Source of the DNA: Kitagawia praeruptora
Taxonomy: Eukaryota > Streptophyta > Magnoliopsida > Apiales > Apiaceae
Length of the DNA: 64,000 nt
Assembly: GCA_037693485.1 (NCBI GenBank)
Contig: CM075345.1
Span: 83,024,001-83,088,000 of the forward strand
Direction: 5' to 3'
The notes under the pieces are model-generated. The model did not search any database. It saw only the letters and a program-made list of their open reading frames with translations, and had not been told where the DNA came from. Both the position numbers and the translations under genes were made by a program. Position 1 is the first letter of the stretch. Each line of letters opens with the position of its first letter. Below, piece by piece: positions 1 to 10,210 of the stretch.

Positions 1-1415
1 CATCGTTTCCTACCAAGTGCCAAACAGCCAAGTAGAATTCAACTGTGAACCCATCTGGCCCAGGGCTCTTGTTCTTAGCCATTCTTTTTAATGTGCTCAG
101 TACTTCACTCTCAGAAAAAGGGGCAGCCATAAGGTTGACCTGGGAATCAGAGAGAGAAGGTAGAGGAATATCATTAGGAAAATCTGCTACCTCAGATGAT
201 TTTCCCAGAATATTTTTATAGAAATCCGTTGCAACTTTAGCCATGTCTGCATGAGAAGAGTGTGAGACTCCCTCCGAGTCGGTGAGAGTAGTAATCTTGT
301 TAGTGTTCCAGTTCCCTCTGCAAGAATTATAGAAAAACTTACTATTGCCATCTCCAAGTTTAAGCCACTGAATTCTGGATTTCTGCTTTAAAAACTGCTC
401 CTCTAGCCTTAAAGCTGCTGAATAATTCTCAATAAATTCCTTTTCTTCCTCAAAGTAAGCAGCAGTAGGGTTAGCAGGCATTGAGTCCTGGAACTGAGAG
501 AGTGCATCCCGAGACTGGATTACTAGGTTGTGAATATCCCCCATCTTTCTGTTTAGTTCCTTTAGAGCCTCCTTTACATTCTTCAGTTTCGATGTTAGGA
601 TGAACCAAGGATTCCCCTCAACCTCTAAGGACCATGCTTTCTCCACTGTTTCCAAGAAGTCTGGATTATCAATAAGGTGATTAAAAAACTGAAAGGGCTT
701 CGCTCCAGAGGAGAAACTAGTGCCAAGTGAAGTAACAGCAGGGCAATGATCAGATAAGCCCCGAGACATGAACTCCACCGTCGAGCAAGGGAACACTGAA
801 TGCCATTCCGGGCACACGATCTAATTTTCTGAATTTTGGCTGAGAGATATTGCTATCCCACCATGTGAAGAAGTGGCCTGAATACCGGAGATCAGTGAGG
901 CCATTAGCAAGCAAGAACTGTTTAAACTCCTCCATTCCAGCAGTCCAATCTAAGGACCCTCCTTGTTTTTCATCAATACTAATACACGAGTTGAAGTCAC
1001 CACATAGAGCCCATGCTGTGCCATTGAAACCCTGCGCTATTCCCACCAAATCAGACCATAGTGGTCTACGGTCAATCATATCATTAAGGCCATACACAAA
1101 AGAGATAACAAAAGTTGCATTGCTCTCAAGAAGGGTAACAAAGCATGTGATATGCTGAATAGAAGAAGCAAGAACCAAAATTTTCCATATAGAGGGATTC
1201 CACCCCAGCCATATACGGCCTCCCGGATGATGATCATAGTTAAAGCACCACTGAAACCGTGGATTAATGGTCCGAGAGATAATCCTAGCAACGTCAGTTT
1301 GGACATGTGTTTCCAATAGACCTACCAGGGACAGTTTATTTTTAAAGATGAAGTCCCTGATAAAACCAACTTTATTATTAAGGCCTCTAACGTTGTAGGA
1401 ACAAAAAATAGTCAT
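1..1415 (-). pseudogene. L-1 ORF2: endonuclease and start of reverse transcriptase, frameshifted
   Basis: The ORF starts at 1415 with MTIFCSYNVRGLNNK, the usual start of plant L1 ORF2. APE-type endonuclease signatures are visible: NVRGLNN, LLETHV with the catalytic Glu, GDFNS, and, past the break, SDHCP with the catalytic His. Compared with L-5, about 7-8 nt are missing near 815-822 (after RKLDRV), so the frame is lost there. It resumes in another frame through the linker and KNKSPGPDGFTVEFY of the RT domain, open to the window edge. It would nick DNA and copy element RNA by target-primed reverse transcription if repaired; as it stands it is dead. Confidence 0.88.
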
Positions 1416-1422
1416 AATAGAT

Positions 1423-2082
1423 TTATGACCTAGAGGAAGGGGTACGACCCCCCCGACCCCCTCTTTTTACTTTCTTGTATGGCTTTGGAGTTCTCGAGCC
1501 ATGTTTCATTGCTACCTCATCAACCACAATGTTCTGAAACGGCTGAAGATTGGAGACTTCCGGAGATATACTTGGCGATGTCACTGGCTTTCGTTTAGAA
1601 CGAACCTCCGTCCACTCATTGTCTACATCCCCTTCTTTTACATCTACCTGGTGGTTGGCGGTTTGCTTGTCCCCAACTGAAGTGGTCATGTGGCTTGCTT
1701 CCTTCTCTAAAGCCCCTTCCTTCAGCTCCACCACCACCTTCTTTTGACTTGTTTCCGCCTCTAAAACCCCTTCTTTCAGCTCCACTACCACCTTCTTTTG
1801 GTGACCTTCATTTACCTTACCACTTTCGTCCACTTTATCTTTTCCTAGAATAGAGTTAGGAAAACTCTGCAGCAAATCAATTCGCAAACCATCGTAAATT
1901 TCTAAAATGAAACCCATCGATTTCAGAAGCGACTCCCCAACCAAGAGCGAAGTCATCTATCCATCAATCAAAATGAGCCACCGGACCATGGTTTTCCTTG
2001 CCTGAATCCAAGAAAGGTTCTTAACAAAAGAACCCAACTTCGAACAAGATAAAACCCTTCCATCAGTGAAAGAAGTACCCAT
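1423..2082 (-). pseudogene. L-1 ORF1 region, B-like start plus ORF1 basic tail, one stop
   Basis: An ATG at 2082 opens a frame of 220 codons with one in-frame TAG at 1957-1959. The first ~75 codons include YDGLRIDLL, a class B type motif, and do not match the ORF1 start in L-2. From GKDKV onward the frame matches the C-terminal part of L-2 ORF1, ending in an arginine/glycine-rich tail (KVKRGGRGGR, then TPSSRS). The DUF4283-like region and the CCHC knuckle of ORF1 are absent. A 54-bp tandem duplication (1693-1746 and 1747-1800) doubles an 18-residue KKVVVELKEG unit. The stop sits 7 bp before the ORF2 start at 1415. It is either a recombinant ORF1 or two nested elements read as one. Confidence 0.7.
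1693..1800. repeat. 54-bp tandem duplication inside L-1 ORF1
   Basis: Two adjacent 54-bp units (1693-1746 and 1747-1800) differ at only a few positions and keep the frame, doubling an 18-residue charged segment. L-2 has one diverged unit at this place. Confidence 0.8.
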
Positions 2083-2268
2083 TCTGTAAAGTAAATAAAA
2101 TATAGTAAGAAATATGGTGATTTAGGTGGAGGATAAGAAGAAGAAAGATGAATTTAGGGAGGCTAAAGTGTAGATCTGATGGAGAAAAGGAGTAAAGTAT
2201 GTTTAAGGGGCGGCTAGGGTTTTTTTTTAGAGAGAGGTTAGAGAGAAGGTAGAGAAAACGACTCTCAT
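2083..2268 (-). promoter_or_regulatory. Common 5' leader of the L/A/B superfamily (L-1 copy)
   Basis: About 185 nt from the element start to the first ATG. In order: ATGAGAGTCGTTTTCTCT, repeated TCTCTCTAACC pyrimidine blocks, AAACCCTAGCCGCC, ATCAGATCTA, a stretch of TTCATCTT-type pyrimidine sequence, and CACCATATTTCTTA just before the ATG. The same order of blocks precedes the ORFs of A-3, A-4, A-6, B-1, B-5, B-9 and L-2. Plant LINEs carry their promoter inside the transcribed 5' end; that this leader is such a promoter is inference, supported by its retention in three classes with unrelated coding parts. Confidence 0.7.
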
Positions 2269-3329
2269 TTATTTTTGAATGTTGTAGTCATTACTTTTCG
2301 AGACTGTATTGTTAACCATGGTCATAAAGTCCCCACATTTTGGGGGTGTGTTGATTTGAGTGATTTGGATGCTGTTTTTGGCCTAATGGACAGGTCAGAT
2401 ATTAACTTAATGAGAGACCTGGGTAAAGCTCTTAATTATATTGATCAGCTTGGAAACTACATGCGGATGAATGGAATTCCAATCTCTGTATTACCCGGAG
2501 AGGAGGGTAGGAAAGCAGAGCTAGTGATTGAAGAGTTGCTAGACCACACCTCCTGTAACACTGGATTGAAGCAGAAAGCCCCGGTGGCAGCAAGCCGCAA
2601 TCTAAAGAGCTTGGAAATGTTCATCACCTCAATTGGCAAAGAAGTCCCTGTGGTAAAAGGGTCCAGGGCTAGAGAGTACTCTGCAAGTGCTAAAAGTTTG
2701 AGGGACATGGGGGACAAGGAGGAGGAGGAACTCCATGAGCTCACTTGCTGTATCATCCAATTGAGGGACTTCCTGATTGATTTGGGAATTGATTTTTATA
2801 AGCACGATATAAGGCAAGGTTCCGCCTCTGGGAAACAGTTGGAAGACAAGCCTCTTGATGACAGGGTCAATGACATTGATACAAGGATGGGATGGACTGG
2901 GGAAACTTGCTCAAAAAGAAAGGCCCCAGCCACTTTGAGAGATGGCGCAAAGCCATGGGAAGGTCAGTCTGAGAGACTTATTCTAGAAGCTGGTTTAAAC
3001 CTGGATAGTGAGAGTGTGCAACAAACAGACAGGGTTGACAAGGTTACTGGTGTAGATGGAAACATGGAGGATGGCTCGAAGTCTAGAGTCCAATGGACCA
3101 AGTCGAGGCTCAAGAAGTGGCGTCTTAGCAGGGGTGGCCACACCTAACTTTTCAATCCAAAATGTTTCTGTGCTTGTGTTTTGTTACTGTTGACTGCTAG
3201 TTTATCTAGCTTTTTTAATGTTTTCTCGTTGTTGTTCCGTTAGGTAGACGTGTTACTAATCGCGGGGTATACCCCTAGAGGTGTAATCTTTTGCCTATGG
3301 TATAAATTCTAATTAGCAAAAAAAAAAAA
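2269..3329 (+). mobile_element. A-1: class A element, 3' part
   Basis: A 3' portion of a class A element with conserved C-terminus, 3' hairpin (GGGGTATACCCC, one change from consensus), tail box and poly(A) ending at 3329. Its left edge coincides with the 5' end of L-1, which runs the other way. The front half is either truncated or, more likely, lies left of the window beyond L-1. Positions 3330-3529 to its right are AT-rich with no recognisable feature. Confidence 0.8.
2277..3147 (+). CDS. Class A protein, C-terminal ~290 residues (partial)
   Basis: An open frame, entered mid-protein, ends at the TAA at 3145-3147. It aligns along its length with the second half of the A-6 protein: a block around FRDCIVNHGHKVP, a helix-rich block ending GIPISVLPGEEG, a block LRDFLIDLGID, and the class-defining C-terminus VQWTKSRLKKWRLSRGGHT. 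There is no in-family ATG because the N-terminal RVxF part is missing. Function is unknown; the basic tail suggests nucleic-acid or chromatin contact (inference). Confidence 0.75.
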
Positions 3330-3529
3330 TACACATGGTTTAAATATCCAAAAACATATATACGTGCAGAACAATAAGCAACAACCACAAAAACTTCAAG
3401 AATCGTCCGAGTTGATTCGCCTAACTCACTGAGTTCCGACGAGTCACCACCGATTTACACATCAAAAGGTTAGTATTAATACAAAAACTACTTACACTGC
3501 CTGCGAAACATAAGAGATACGTTAAACAG
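3330..3529. other. Non-coding spacer, nothing recognised
   Basis: About 200 bp between the poly(A) of A-1 and the target-site duplication of A-2. I see no ORF, repeat or known motif in it. Confidence 0.5.
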
Positions 3530-3540
3530 TTCATAGATTT

Positions 3541-5644
3541 TTTTTTTTTGCTAATTAAAATTTTATACCAAAAGGAACAGCATAAAAACAAATCTAGGGG
3601 CATACCCCGCGATATCAATGATTAGACATTACAGACAGAAATAGTCCAACCAGAACCACAACAAAAACTAAACACAAGCTACATCAAAGAGGATTGAAAA
3701 ACATAATCAGAAATCATGGGGGTCGAGAATGACCTCCCCTACTAGCACGCCACTTCCGAATCTCAGATTTCTTGAACCGAACCTTGGTTGTATCAGTAGA
3801 TGGAACCAAAGTCTCATTTGGGAGAGGGGATCCCGAGACATTCCCAGGCGAGAGGGCAAGGTCTTCCACAGGCATAATACAAGCGCCTTTAGTAGTTGCA
3901 TCCAAACTGTGTTCCTTATTCCCATTGCCTTTAGATCCCTTGTCTTTAAGCAATGCCTCCACCTGCTCATGGCTAGAGTGCCCTCCCGTAGGAGAAATAG
4001 GAGCACCAAGCCCATGGCTAGTAATAAAATCCTGAAGCTGCAAAGCGCAACTTACCGAAATTGCAAGCTCCTTAGTTGCCCTGCAAAAAAACTTCCCAGA
4101 AGCATCTCTGAATGGGTCACCATCACTTAACTCCACAAGATCAGACACTTTAGGAACAGAGAACCCATTTGACCGAATATGGTTTTTAAGCATTTCAACA
4201 TGAAATAGCGTCTCAATCAATAACTCCCGAACACCCTCCTGGTATTCCTCCGAACGGATCTCAGCATAAGCATTGTCAGACCTCAAAATCCCACCATCCT
4301 CCTCTACACCAGATCGTTGGGCATTATCCAACTTCTCTTCCATCTTTTCCCCAGTCATTTTAAGACTATCGACAATGACCCCAGTCTTTGTCGATCCTCT
4401 AAATGGACACGAATGGTCAATCACATTAACCTGGGTCATAACGTTCCCATCCTTTACTTGATTCATAACATCAGCAACATTGGTACTATTACAACTCTTA
4501 ACGATTCCAGAACTAACCTCCAAATCCATAATACCCTCCCTGACCACATTCACCCTGGGATTATGCCCATTACACACAGAATTATCATGTTTTCTAACAG
4601 AGTAACAAAACTTACTCTCCCCTCTTTGGATATGGCATGAGCTACGAGTCCTGGAGGCAATCCCAGTGGGAGCTTCCTTATCCTTTATGCTTACCTTTCG
4701 CCTTTTGCCCCGATCTCCACAAGCCGAGTTCTTAGGGACTCCACCAAGACAATCACCCCTAGTTCCCTCAATTCGCATATTAGAGGTTCCCGATTTGACA
4801 GTGTCCTCCTTTGCTTGAGACCTACCAGGAGTTAACTCTGACACCAAATTCTCCACACAGGAAACCCTTTTCGGATCGAAATCCGATCTCAAACCTTCCT
4901 TGGATCTATAGGAGCTCCCTTCAGGTTTCACCACATGCAGGCCCTCTTAGGTAATGTTAGTCTTAATACCATCATCCATCCTGCAATTAGTCTTAATACC
5001 GCTTCTGGTTCTAGAAGCAATTCCAGAAGCTGGACAATCATACCAATTCCTCCTCCTCCTCCTTGCATCACATCCATTAGTGCTACCAGCAGGGATCACC
5101 GAAACCAGTCTCTCTGAAAAAGTAACCCTTTTCAGGCTCACAGTCGAGACCAACCCATCCCAGGTCTTTGTCATCAGACCTTTAACATCCTTAACCCACT
5201 CAGTGGTATAATCAGAGAGGCGAGCATTAGAGCCACCAATCTCGATTTGGGATTCCTGGGCAACATTCACTCGATTTCCCCGCTCCGATGGTATCCATGT
5301 CACCAAATTCTTCGCGAAAGAAACCTTTTTCGGACTCGGGCTTAGAGCCAGCCCCTCCCGAGTTTGCGTCTCATGCTTGCAGTCATCGTCCCTAACAGTG
5401 TTGCCCACAACGGGGCAAACACTCGATCTCTCAGAAACCAACGAGTTATCCAGAAAAGAAACCCTTTTCCGAGACATTTGAGCGAACAAAGAAGAGAAAT
5501 TTAGGTGAGAGAAAAGAAAGAGATGATTTCAGGAAGGCTGATTTAGATCTAGTGGAGAAATTGTTAAGATTTTAGAGAGAGAAAAGAAGAGAGAAGCTAG
5601 AGAGAAAAAAGACCGACTCTCATTTTAAAATCATCAATACCACA
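3541..5644 (-). mobile_element. A-2: class A element, near full length
   Basis: A minus-strand element with a T-tract at 3541 (poly(A)), tail box, hairpin (GGGGCATACCCC on this strand, 3599-3610) and one ORF. The common leader ends at GAGAGTCGG near 5613-5623. The flanks share an 11-bp target-site duplication, TTCATAGATTT, at 3530-3540 and 5645-5655. Between the conserved 5' start and the duplication lie about 21 extra bases (5624-5644) that are not part of the family consensus. Confidence 0.9.
3714..5477 (-). pseudogene. Class A protein with KRVSF repeats; one in-frame stop
   Basis: The start at 5477 gives MSRKRVSF, as in A-3 and A-6. RVxF-type motifs lie at residues 4-8 (KRVSF), 50-54 (KKVSF) and 116-120 (KRVTF), each of the later ones followed by a NLVxxIP-like stretch. 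A degenerate fourth copy (KRVSC) follows the stop. Then come a conserved ASRTRSS...GKF block, a helix-rich block (ETLFHVEMLKNHIRSNGFSV) and the basic end IRKWRASRGGHS. A single TAA at 4947-4949 splits an otherwise open 588-codon frame. KRVSF fits the PP1 docking consensus; binding is untested. It is about 88% similar to the A-5 fragment over the shared region. Confidence 0.8.
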
Positions 5645-6527
5645 TTCATAGATTTCTCGAATTGACTCAAAATCAAAAACTAGGGTTTGGAAAAATTAAT
5701 CTCCAATCAAAGGGCTTTTGATATATGATGATTAAGACATCATAATCAACAAGAAATCAACGAGAAATGATCAAGAAAACATCGAATTGACCAAGAATCG
5801 CGAAAGGCGATTTCTAGGGTTTGAAGTTTTAGAATAGAAATGATGAGGTAGTGTAGAGACTGTATGTAATCGACGACAAAGAACACGAATATGTGGACAT
5901 ATTGACTGAAAGAGCTCTGGTTTGGCCGAAAAATTAAGAACGGCGATTAGGGTTTGAGAGAGGGTCGAAGAGAGAGACGAGAGAGAATTCTGAGATCCGT
6001 ACAAGTGAAATGAATATAATATAATTATAGTATAAATCTGATTTTCTGCAAAATGACTGTTGACATTCATTTTCAGTTTCATAAATTCATATCTTTAAAT
6101 TACAAAATAAATTGTAATAAATAGATACAAAGATATAAAAATTTCACAGAAAATATTTTAATACTCATAAAACTGAGATCAAAATTCTAAAAGTAGAATT
6201 TCATATTTTAATTAGTTCCCATTTTTTTGCCCGAGTTTTGAAACATTACATATTTCAAGGCCATGCAAAACTGAAACTAATTAAAATTTATTTATATTTT
6301 ATTTAAATAAATTCAACATGGTTTTTAGCCAAAACATAAACATTATATTCAATAATTTCTATTTTTAAACAAATTTATTGCAGAGAAATCTGAATTTTCA
6401 TGTACCGAGGTTTCAAGAAAATCCGCTCACACAATAAGCTTGAGTTCGTTGACTAGAAAATCAAGTGACATATATTTTGAAAAAAATATTATTAAATATA
6501 GACAATACAATCTATATTTAATTATTG
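5645..6527 (-). other. Probable 3' non-coding/LTR part of the copia element
   Basis: About 880 bp downstream of the copia pol stop, without a supported gene. On the minus strand it holds an AT-rich stretch with a TATA-like sequence near 6014-6035, followed by CTCTCTCGTCTCTCTC and a run of AAACCCTAATCGCC-like sequence, the layout seen in LTR promoters. I could not find the LTR ends. A 103-codon open frame at 5771-6082 overlaps it and is not supported as a gene. Confidence 0.35.
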
Positions 6528-7124
6528 TGGGAATTCCAACATTCCTAAATGCAATCGTAATTTAGCGAATCTTTCGGAATGCAAAGGCTTCGTGAATATG
6601 TCGGCGATATTATTTTCTGTATCAATATGATCCATTAATATATCACCTTAATTGACATGATCACGTAAGAAGTGATGTCGTATATCTATATGTTTGGTGC
6701 GAGAATGAGATACCGGATTTTTACTTAAATCAATCACACTTAAATTATCACACAAAATAGATATAGCATCGAATTTAATCATATAGTCGGCTAATGTTTG
6801 CTTCATCCACAATACTTGAGCACAACATTTTGTCGCCGCTATATATTTGGCTTCCGTGGTAGATAAAGATACCGAGTTTTATTTCTTTGAAAACCAAGAA
6901 ACTAAACATCCACCGAGGAATTGACACGTACCACTTGTGCTTTTTCTATCAATTAAGTGACCTGCATAATCCGAGTCGGAATAGCACACTAAGTCAAAAG
7001 GTTGTCCTTTCGGATACCAAAGACCAAGTTTCGTGGTACCTTTAAGATATCTAAATATCCGTTTAACTGCGGATAAATGAGATTCTTTAGGTACCACTTG
7101 AAATCGCGCACATATGCATAATTG
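6528..7124 (-). pseudogene. Ty1/copia pol: RNase H and C-terminus
   Basis: Minus-strand translation gives the copia RT-RNase H region: CARFQVVPKESHL, RYLKGT, CYSDSDYAG, DRKSTSGTCQFLG, SWFSKK, then STTEAKYIAA (TEAEY-type motif), RTKHIDIRHHFLRDHV and ADIFTKPL, ending LGMLEFPQ and TAA near 6528. In-frame stops follow SWFSKK and the RHHFLRDHVN segment, so it is dead. The upstream sequence (integrase and most of RT) is missing: across the B-1 insertion the frame jumps to the GAG-pre-integrase region at 12069-12208. Confidence 0.88.
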
Positions 7125-7287
7125 TTTTTTTTTGCTAATTAAAATTTTATACCAAAGGAACAACATGATACAATTCTAGGGGCATACCCCGCGAAATCAA
7201 CATTTTAAACATTACAAAATCGAAATAATAAAACTAGCTAGAAACTAGTTTAACAACATAAGATCAGAAATAAACCACAAAAAAAGA

Positions 7288-7906
7288 CTATGCCATGAAA
7301 TAAGTGCTAATGGGTCCCCAATCAGGTATAAAAAGCATAGCAATCAATTGACAGTAGGCTGTCAATTCTTCCAGCAGCACCAGGGCCTGGCTCCCCCTAG
7401 CCTCCACCTTGTGGACTTTTCTTTGATCCCGGCAAACAATCTCCCATACACCATCATCAACAATGGTGTCCCAGCGAACCAAAACCGTGGCTAAGAACTC
7501 CCAACACATGATTACACATAAACGAACTAGACCAACACTAGTTGTCCTCGGCCCAACATTACGCAGCAAGGACTCCAGCCACTTGCGCCCTACAATTTCA
7601 GAGGAACTAAACCATGAATTGAGAACATAGCAGATAGGCCTGACCTTCCGCTGCGTAGCCATCTTCCCACCATCAAGCGTTCTTTGAGCAAGCAAACATG
7701 CTACACCATCACGCACATACACTACATCAAGGAAGTGGGTAACTTCCAATACTTGGATGAACCCCATGAGTGTCATAGCAAGACAGCTCATCATCATTTG
7801 CACTTCCGAAAAGGAGAACATGATCTGGTGTGCAATTTTGCAACGCTCAGAATAATCAGTAAAGGTCCATTCATATCCCTTGATGTCTTCACAACCCAGC
7901 CCTGCA
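7288..7906 (-). CDS. Class B protein, C-terminal ~200 residues (B-1)
   Basis: Continuation of the B-1 ORF beyond A-3, ending DWGPISTYFMA and a stop at 7288. Open throughout, so the whole B-1 protein (about 710 residues) was intact when A-3 landed in it. It includes the hydrophobic segments MMMSCLAMTLMGFIQVL and VLLEELTAYCQLIAMLF. Same composition as the N-terminal part; function unknown. Confidence 0.65.
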
Positions 7907-7909
7907 TAA

Positions 7910-8045
7910 ATGAGAGTCGTCTAACTTTCTCTCTACCTTCTCTCTCTAAACTCAAATCACTTTCTTCATCAGATCAAATCAGCCATCCGAATTCCTTTCC
8001 TCCCCATTCCTTCTAACTCTATCTAAAAATTTCTTTTCTGTTTTC
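7910..8045 (+). promoter_or_regulatory. Common 5' leader, A-3 copy
   Basis: Starts at the target-site duplication with ATGAGAGTCG, then CTCTCTACC and CTCTCTCT pyrimidine blocks, ATCAGATC and TCATCC-type sequence, and reaches the ORF after 136 nt. It is shorter than the L-1 leader: the CCTAGCCGCC block and the CACCATATTTC box are worn down here. Confidence 0.65.
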
Positions 8046-10127
8046 ATGTCCCATAAAAGGGTTTCCTTCATGGATGTCTCCACAATGGCGGCTGATGTCA
8101 CCGATAGTGTGAAACTAACTCAGATGGAGTTAGAACCGGCAGTGACCCCGAAAAGGGTTTCATTTGCAGTTGATTTGGTATCGATTATACCATCTGTTGG
8201 CCCCTGTTCCAGGAATGTTTTGGGAATTGAGGCTGATGCAAACCCTAGACTGGCTGTGTCTAGTGGTGACATGAAGGGGAGCATAGGTGGGAACACATGT
8301 GTTGTCGAGGGACCTAGATCTGGGACTGCTATGCGCACTCGTAGTCTGGTCAAGCACCAAGCGATTGATGGTAAGTTTTCCTCCCAAAAGGATAATGTTA
8401 GACCTATTGAATTCGGTGTAGATTCTCTTTTTGAGTTATCTGATTCTTGGAATTCTAGATCTGTTAAGAATTGGGAGAATGTGGGGGAGGATTCCTCCGG
8501 TTTCTCATTGAGCCCTAGTAGGAATCTGGCTGGTAACTCCATCACGGGGTTGGGGATGGGCTCTAACCAGGGTGAGGGTCTTCTGGTTGACTCTCGAGAG
8601 TTCCACGAAAATGAAAGTAATAATGTTTATGATGTTGGAATGCTGAAAGGAAACAGCACCAAAGATGCTACTGAGGCCCCTGGAAAGAAGGAGGCTCTTG
8701 GCTGTTTGAGCCCTATTTCTCCGGGGAATCTTAGCCATGTAAATGATGTAGATTCTGGCGATGAGGAAGTCATTTCAGGTATGGTGACGTCGCTTGTCCA
8801 AAAAATAGTGACTAATGCCTTCTGGGATAAGAATCCTACGAGTAATGAGCCAAATGTTGATTCTGATCATGAGGATCTGATCAGGGGATTGAACCTTTTT
8901 GCTTCCAAAGCTGTGGTTTCTCCTAAACCTAGTGCTCATTTGCCTTCTGGTGCTTTTAATGAGTTTAGAGACAGGAACCTACTTGTCTCGAATGGTCCTG
9001 TTGGTTCAGATGCTGCAAATTCCAAGGCTGGAGACTTGGACTGTGATAAGGTGGATGCTACCCAGTTTTTGATTAAGGCTAGGAACTATTTAAAAGTTCT
9101 TCAGATGTTTATTGAATTTATGGGGTATGAGGTCTCAGAGCTGAGCGCAAATAGGGAACCCTTGGATAATTTGTCGGGTAAATTTCTGGTTGATCTATCT
9201 GAGTTTCTTCCGGATGGGGAACTTTGTGAGACTTTTAATAGTATTATCCAGTTGCAAGAATTTACGATAAACAACGGGATTGAGATACCGGCAGATGGCA
9301 TTCCTTTGGATGTGTTTTTTCTTGATAATGGGGAACCCAGGGAAAGACTGGAGACTAAATTGGAGCATCGGGTGACGGGTGATGATTATTCTGCTAAGCC
9401 TGACAAGCACAGGTTAACATGGAAGGATGACTATGTATCTAATGAGAACCCAATGGGTGTGTGCTTATTTGATGGTTCTTCAAGGTTGGGTGACCTTGGA
9501 AGAGGCCAGGGTGCTCCTGAGATAAAGGAGATTCTGTTAAAGGAAATTGATCACGAGGTTGATGAGGCTTTTGAATTTTTGAAGGGGAAGGACCTGCACG
9601 ATGACATCTCCGCTATGGTGATTGACAGTACTGGGTCTGGTGTTGGTGCTACTGATAAGACCATTCTGCATACGGGAAGGAATGGGGATGACATCCCGTG
9701 GGAGGAATTCCCAAATGTTAGCACCCTTCCCACTATTGATACCACGGATACTTTTATGTTCAAAGATGTCACGGACAGGGGAACTCACAACTCTCCTATG
9801 CATAACTTAGGGGATATTAGTATGGAGTTCCATTTGGCGCAGAAATGTACTGAGGTTGCGGGAGTGGCTTCTGAGACAGCTCCGATGGAAGTTGATGCTG
9901 AGGGTGTCAAGGACGAGATGAACAGAGACATGGTGGCCCCTGTTGTTGAGCAGGTGGAGGAGAACCTGAACGTTGATCATGCTAGTGACCGGATGGAGAA
10001 GGAGCAGGCTACCTTTCATCATGATATGAGAACGCTTAATAATGAGAAGGCCACGAAAGTTCGTTGGACCAAATCCAAGATCAAGCAATGGAGAGCAACC
10101 CGAGGTGGGCACTCCAGCAGGATTTAA
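8046..10127 (+). CDS. Class A protein, intact, 693 residues
   Basis: The ATG at 8046 opens MSHKRVSFMDVS. RVxF-type motifs lie at residues 4-8 and 36-40; the second is in TPKRVSFAVDLVSIIPS. Next come the MRTRS...GKFSS block, a long acidic and serine-rich middle, and two helix-rich units with the pattern LxxFIxxxG (VLQMFIEFMGYEV and QLQEFTINNGIEIP). A second acidic part leads to the basic end KVRWTKSKIKQWRATRGGHS. There is no RT, endonuclease, zinc knuckle or membrane segment. KRVSF/KKVSF fits the PP1-binding [RK]VxF consensus; other readings are a basic-directed kinase site or a structural repeat. An uninterrupted 693-codon frame implies recent coding function. Confidence 0.85.
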   Translation: MSHKRVSFMDVSTMAADVTDSVKLTQMELEPAVTPKRVSFAVDLVSIIPSVGPCSRNVLGIEADANPRLAVSSGDMKGSIGGNTCVVEGPRSGTAMRTRSLVKHQAIDGKFSSQKDNVRPIEFGVDSLFELSDSWNSRSVKNWENVGEDSSGFSLSPSRNLAGNSITGLGMGSNQGEGLLVDSREFHENESNNVYDVGMLKGNSTKDATEAPGKKEALGCLSPISPGNLSHVNDVDSGDEEVISGMVTSLVQKIVTNAFWDKNPTSNEPNVDSDHEDLIRGLNLFASKAVVSPKPSAHLPSGAFNEFRDRNLLVSNGPVGSDAANSKAGDLDCDKVDATQFLIKARNYLKVLQMFIEFMGYEVSELSANREPLDNLSGKFLVDLSEFLPDGELCETFNSIIQLQEFTINNGIEIPADGIPLDVFFLDNGEPRERLETKLEHRVTGDDYSAKPDKHRLTWKDDYVSNENPMGVCLFDGSSRLGDLGRGQGAPEIKEILLKEIDHEVDEAFEFLKGKDLHDDISAMVIDSTGSGVGATDKTILHTGRNGDDIPWEEFPNVSTLPTIDTTDTFMFKDVTDRGTHNSPMHNLGDISMEFHLAQKCTEVAGVASETAPMEVDAEGVKDEMNRDMVAPVVEQVEENLNVDHASDRMEKEQATFHHDMRTLNNEKATKVRWTKSKIKQWRATRGGHSSRI

Positions 10128-10210
10128 TAATGGCTGCTTAATCCTCTGTTCTCTATTTCTCTTTTGTTGATTGCCAATTATTGGCTCTGTTTTAGTAGAT
10201 AGTTGACTCT

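Larger units (their letters stand above)
1..2268 (-). mobile_element. L-1: class L LINE (L1-type), 3' end outside window
   Basis: Read on the minus strand, this copy starts with the common leader (AATGAGAGTCG near 2258-2268, CT-rich blocks, CCTAGCCGCC, CACCATATTTCTTA), followed by an ORF1 region, the ORF2 endonuclease and the first part of the reverse transcriptase, which runs off the window at position 1. It is nearly identical to L-5 in ORF2, so both stem from a recently active source. The leader plus the first 75 or so codons resemble class B rather than the ORF1 of L-2. L-1 may therefore be a chimera, or a 5'-truncated LINE nested in a class B element whose remainder lies left of the window. 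The right end abuts A-1, which runs the other way; the most economical reading is that this minus-strand unit was inserted into A-1. Confidence 0.85.

Noticed and set aside
1..3329. Twin-priming inversion joining L-1 and A-1 into one element
   Set aside because: The two parts belong to different classes (LINE and class A), so they are not inverted halves of one RNA; insertion of one in the other is simpler.
5771..6082. 103-codon minus-strand ORF as a host gene start
   Set aside because: It lies in copia 3' non-coding/LTR-type sequence, with no homology that I recognise and no continuation.
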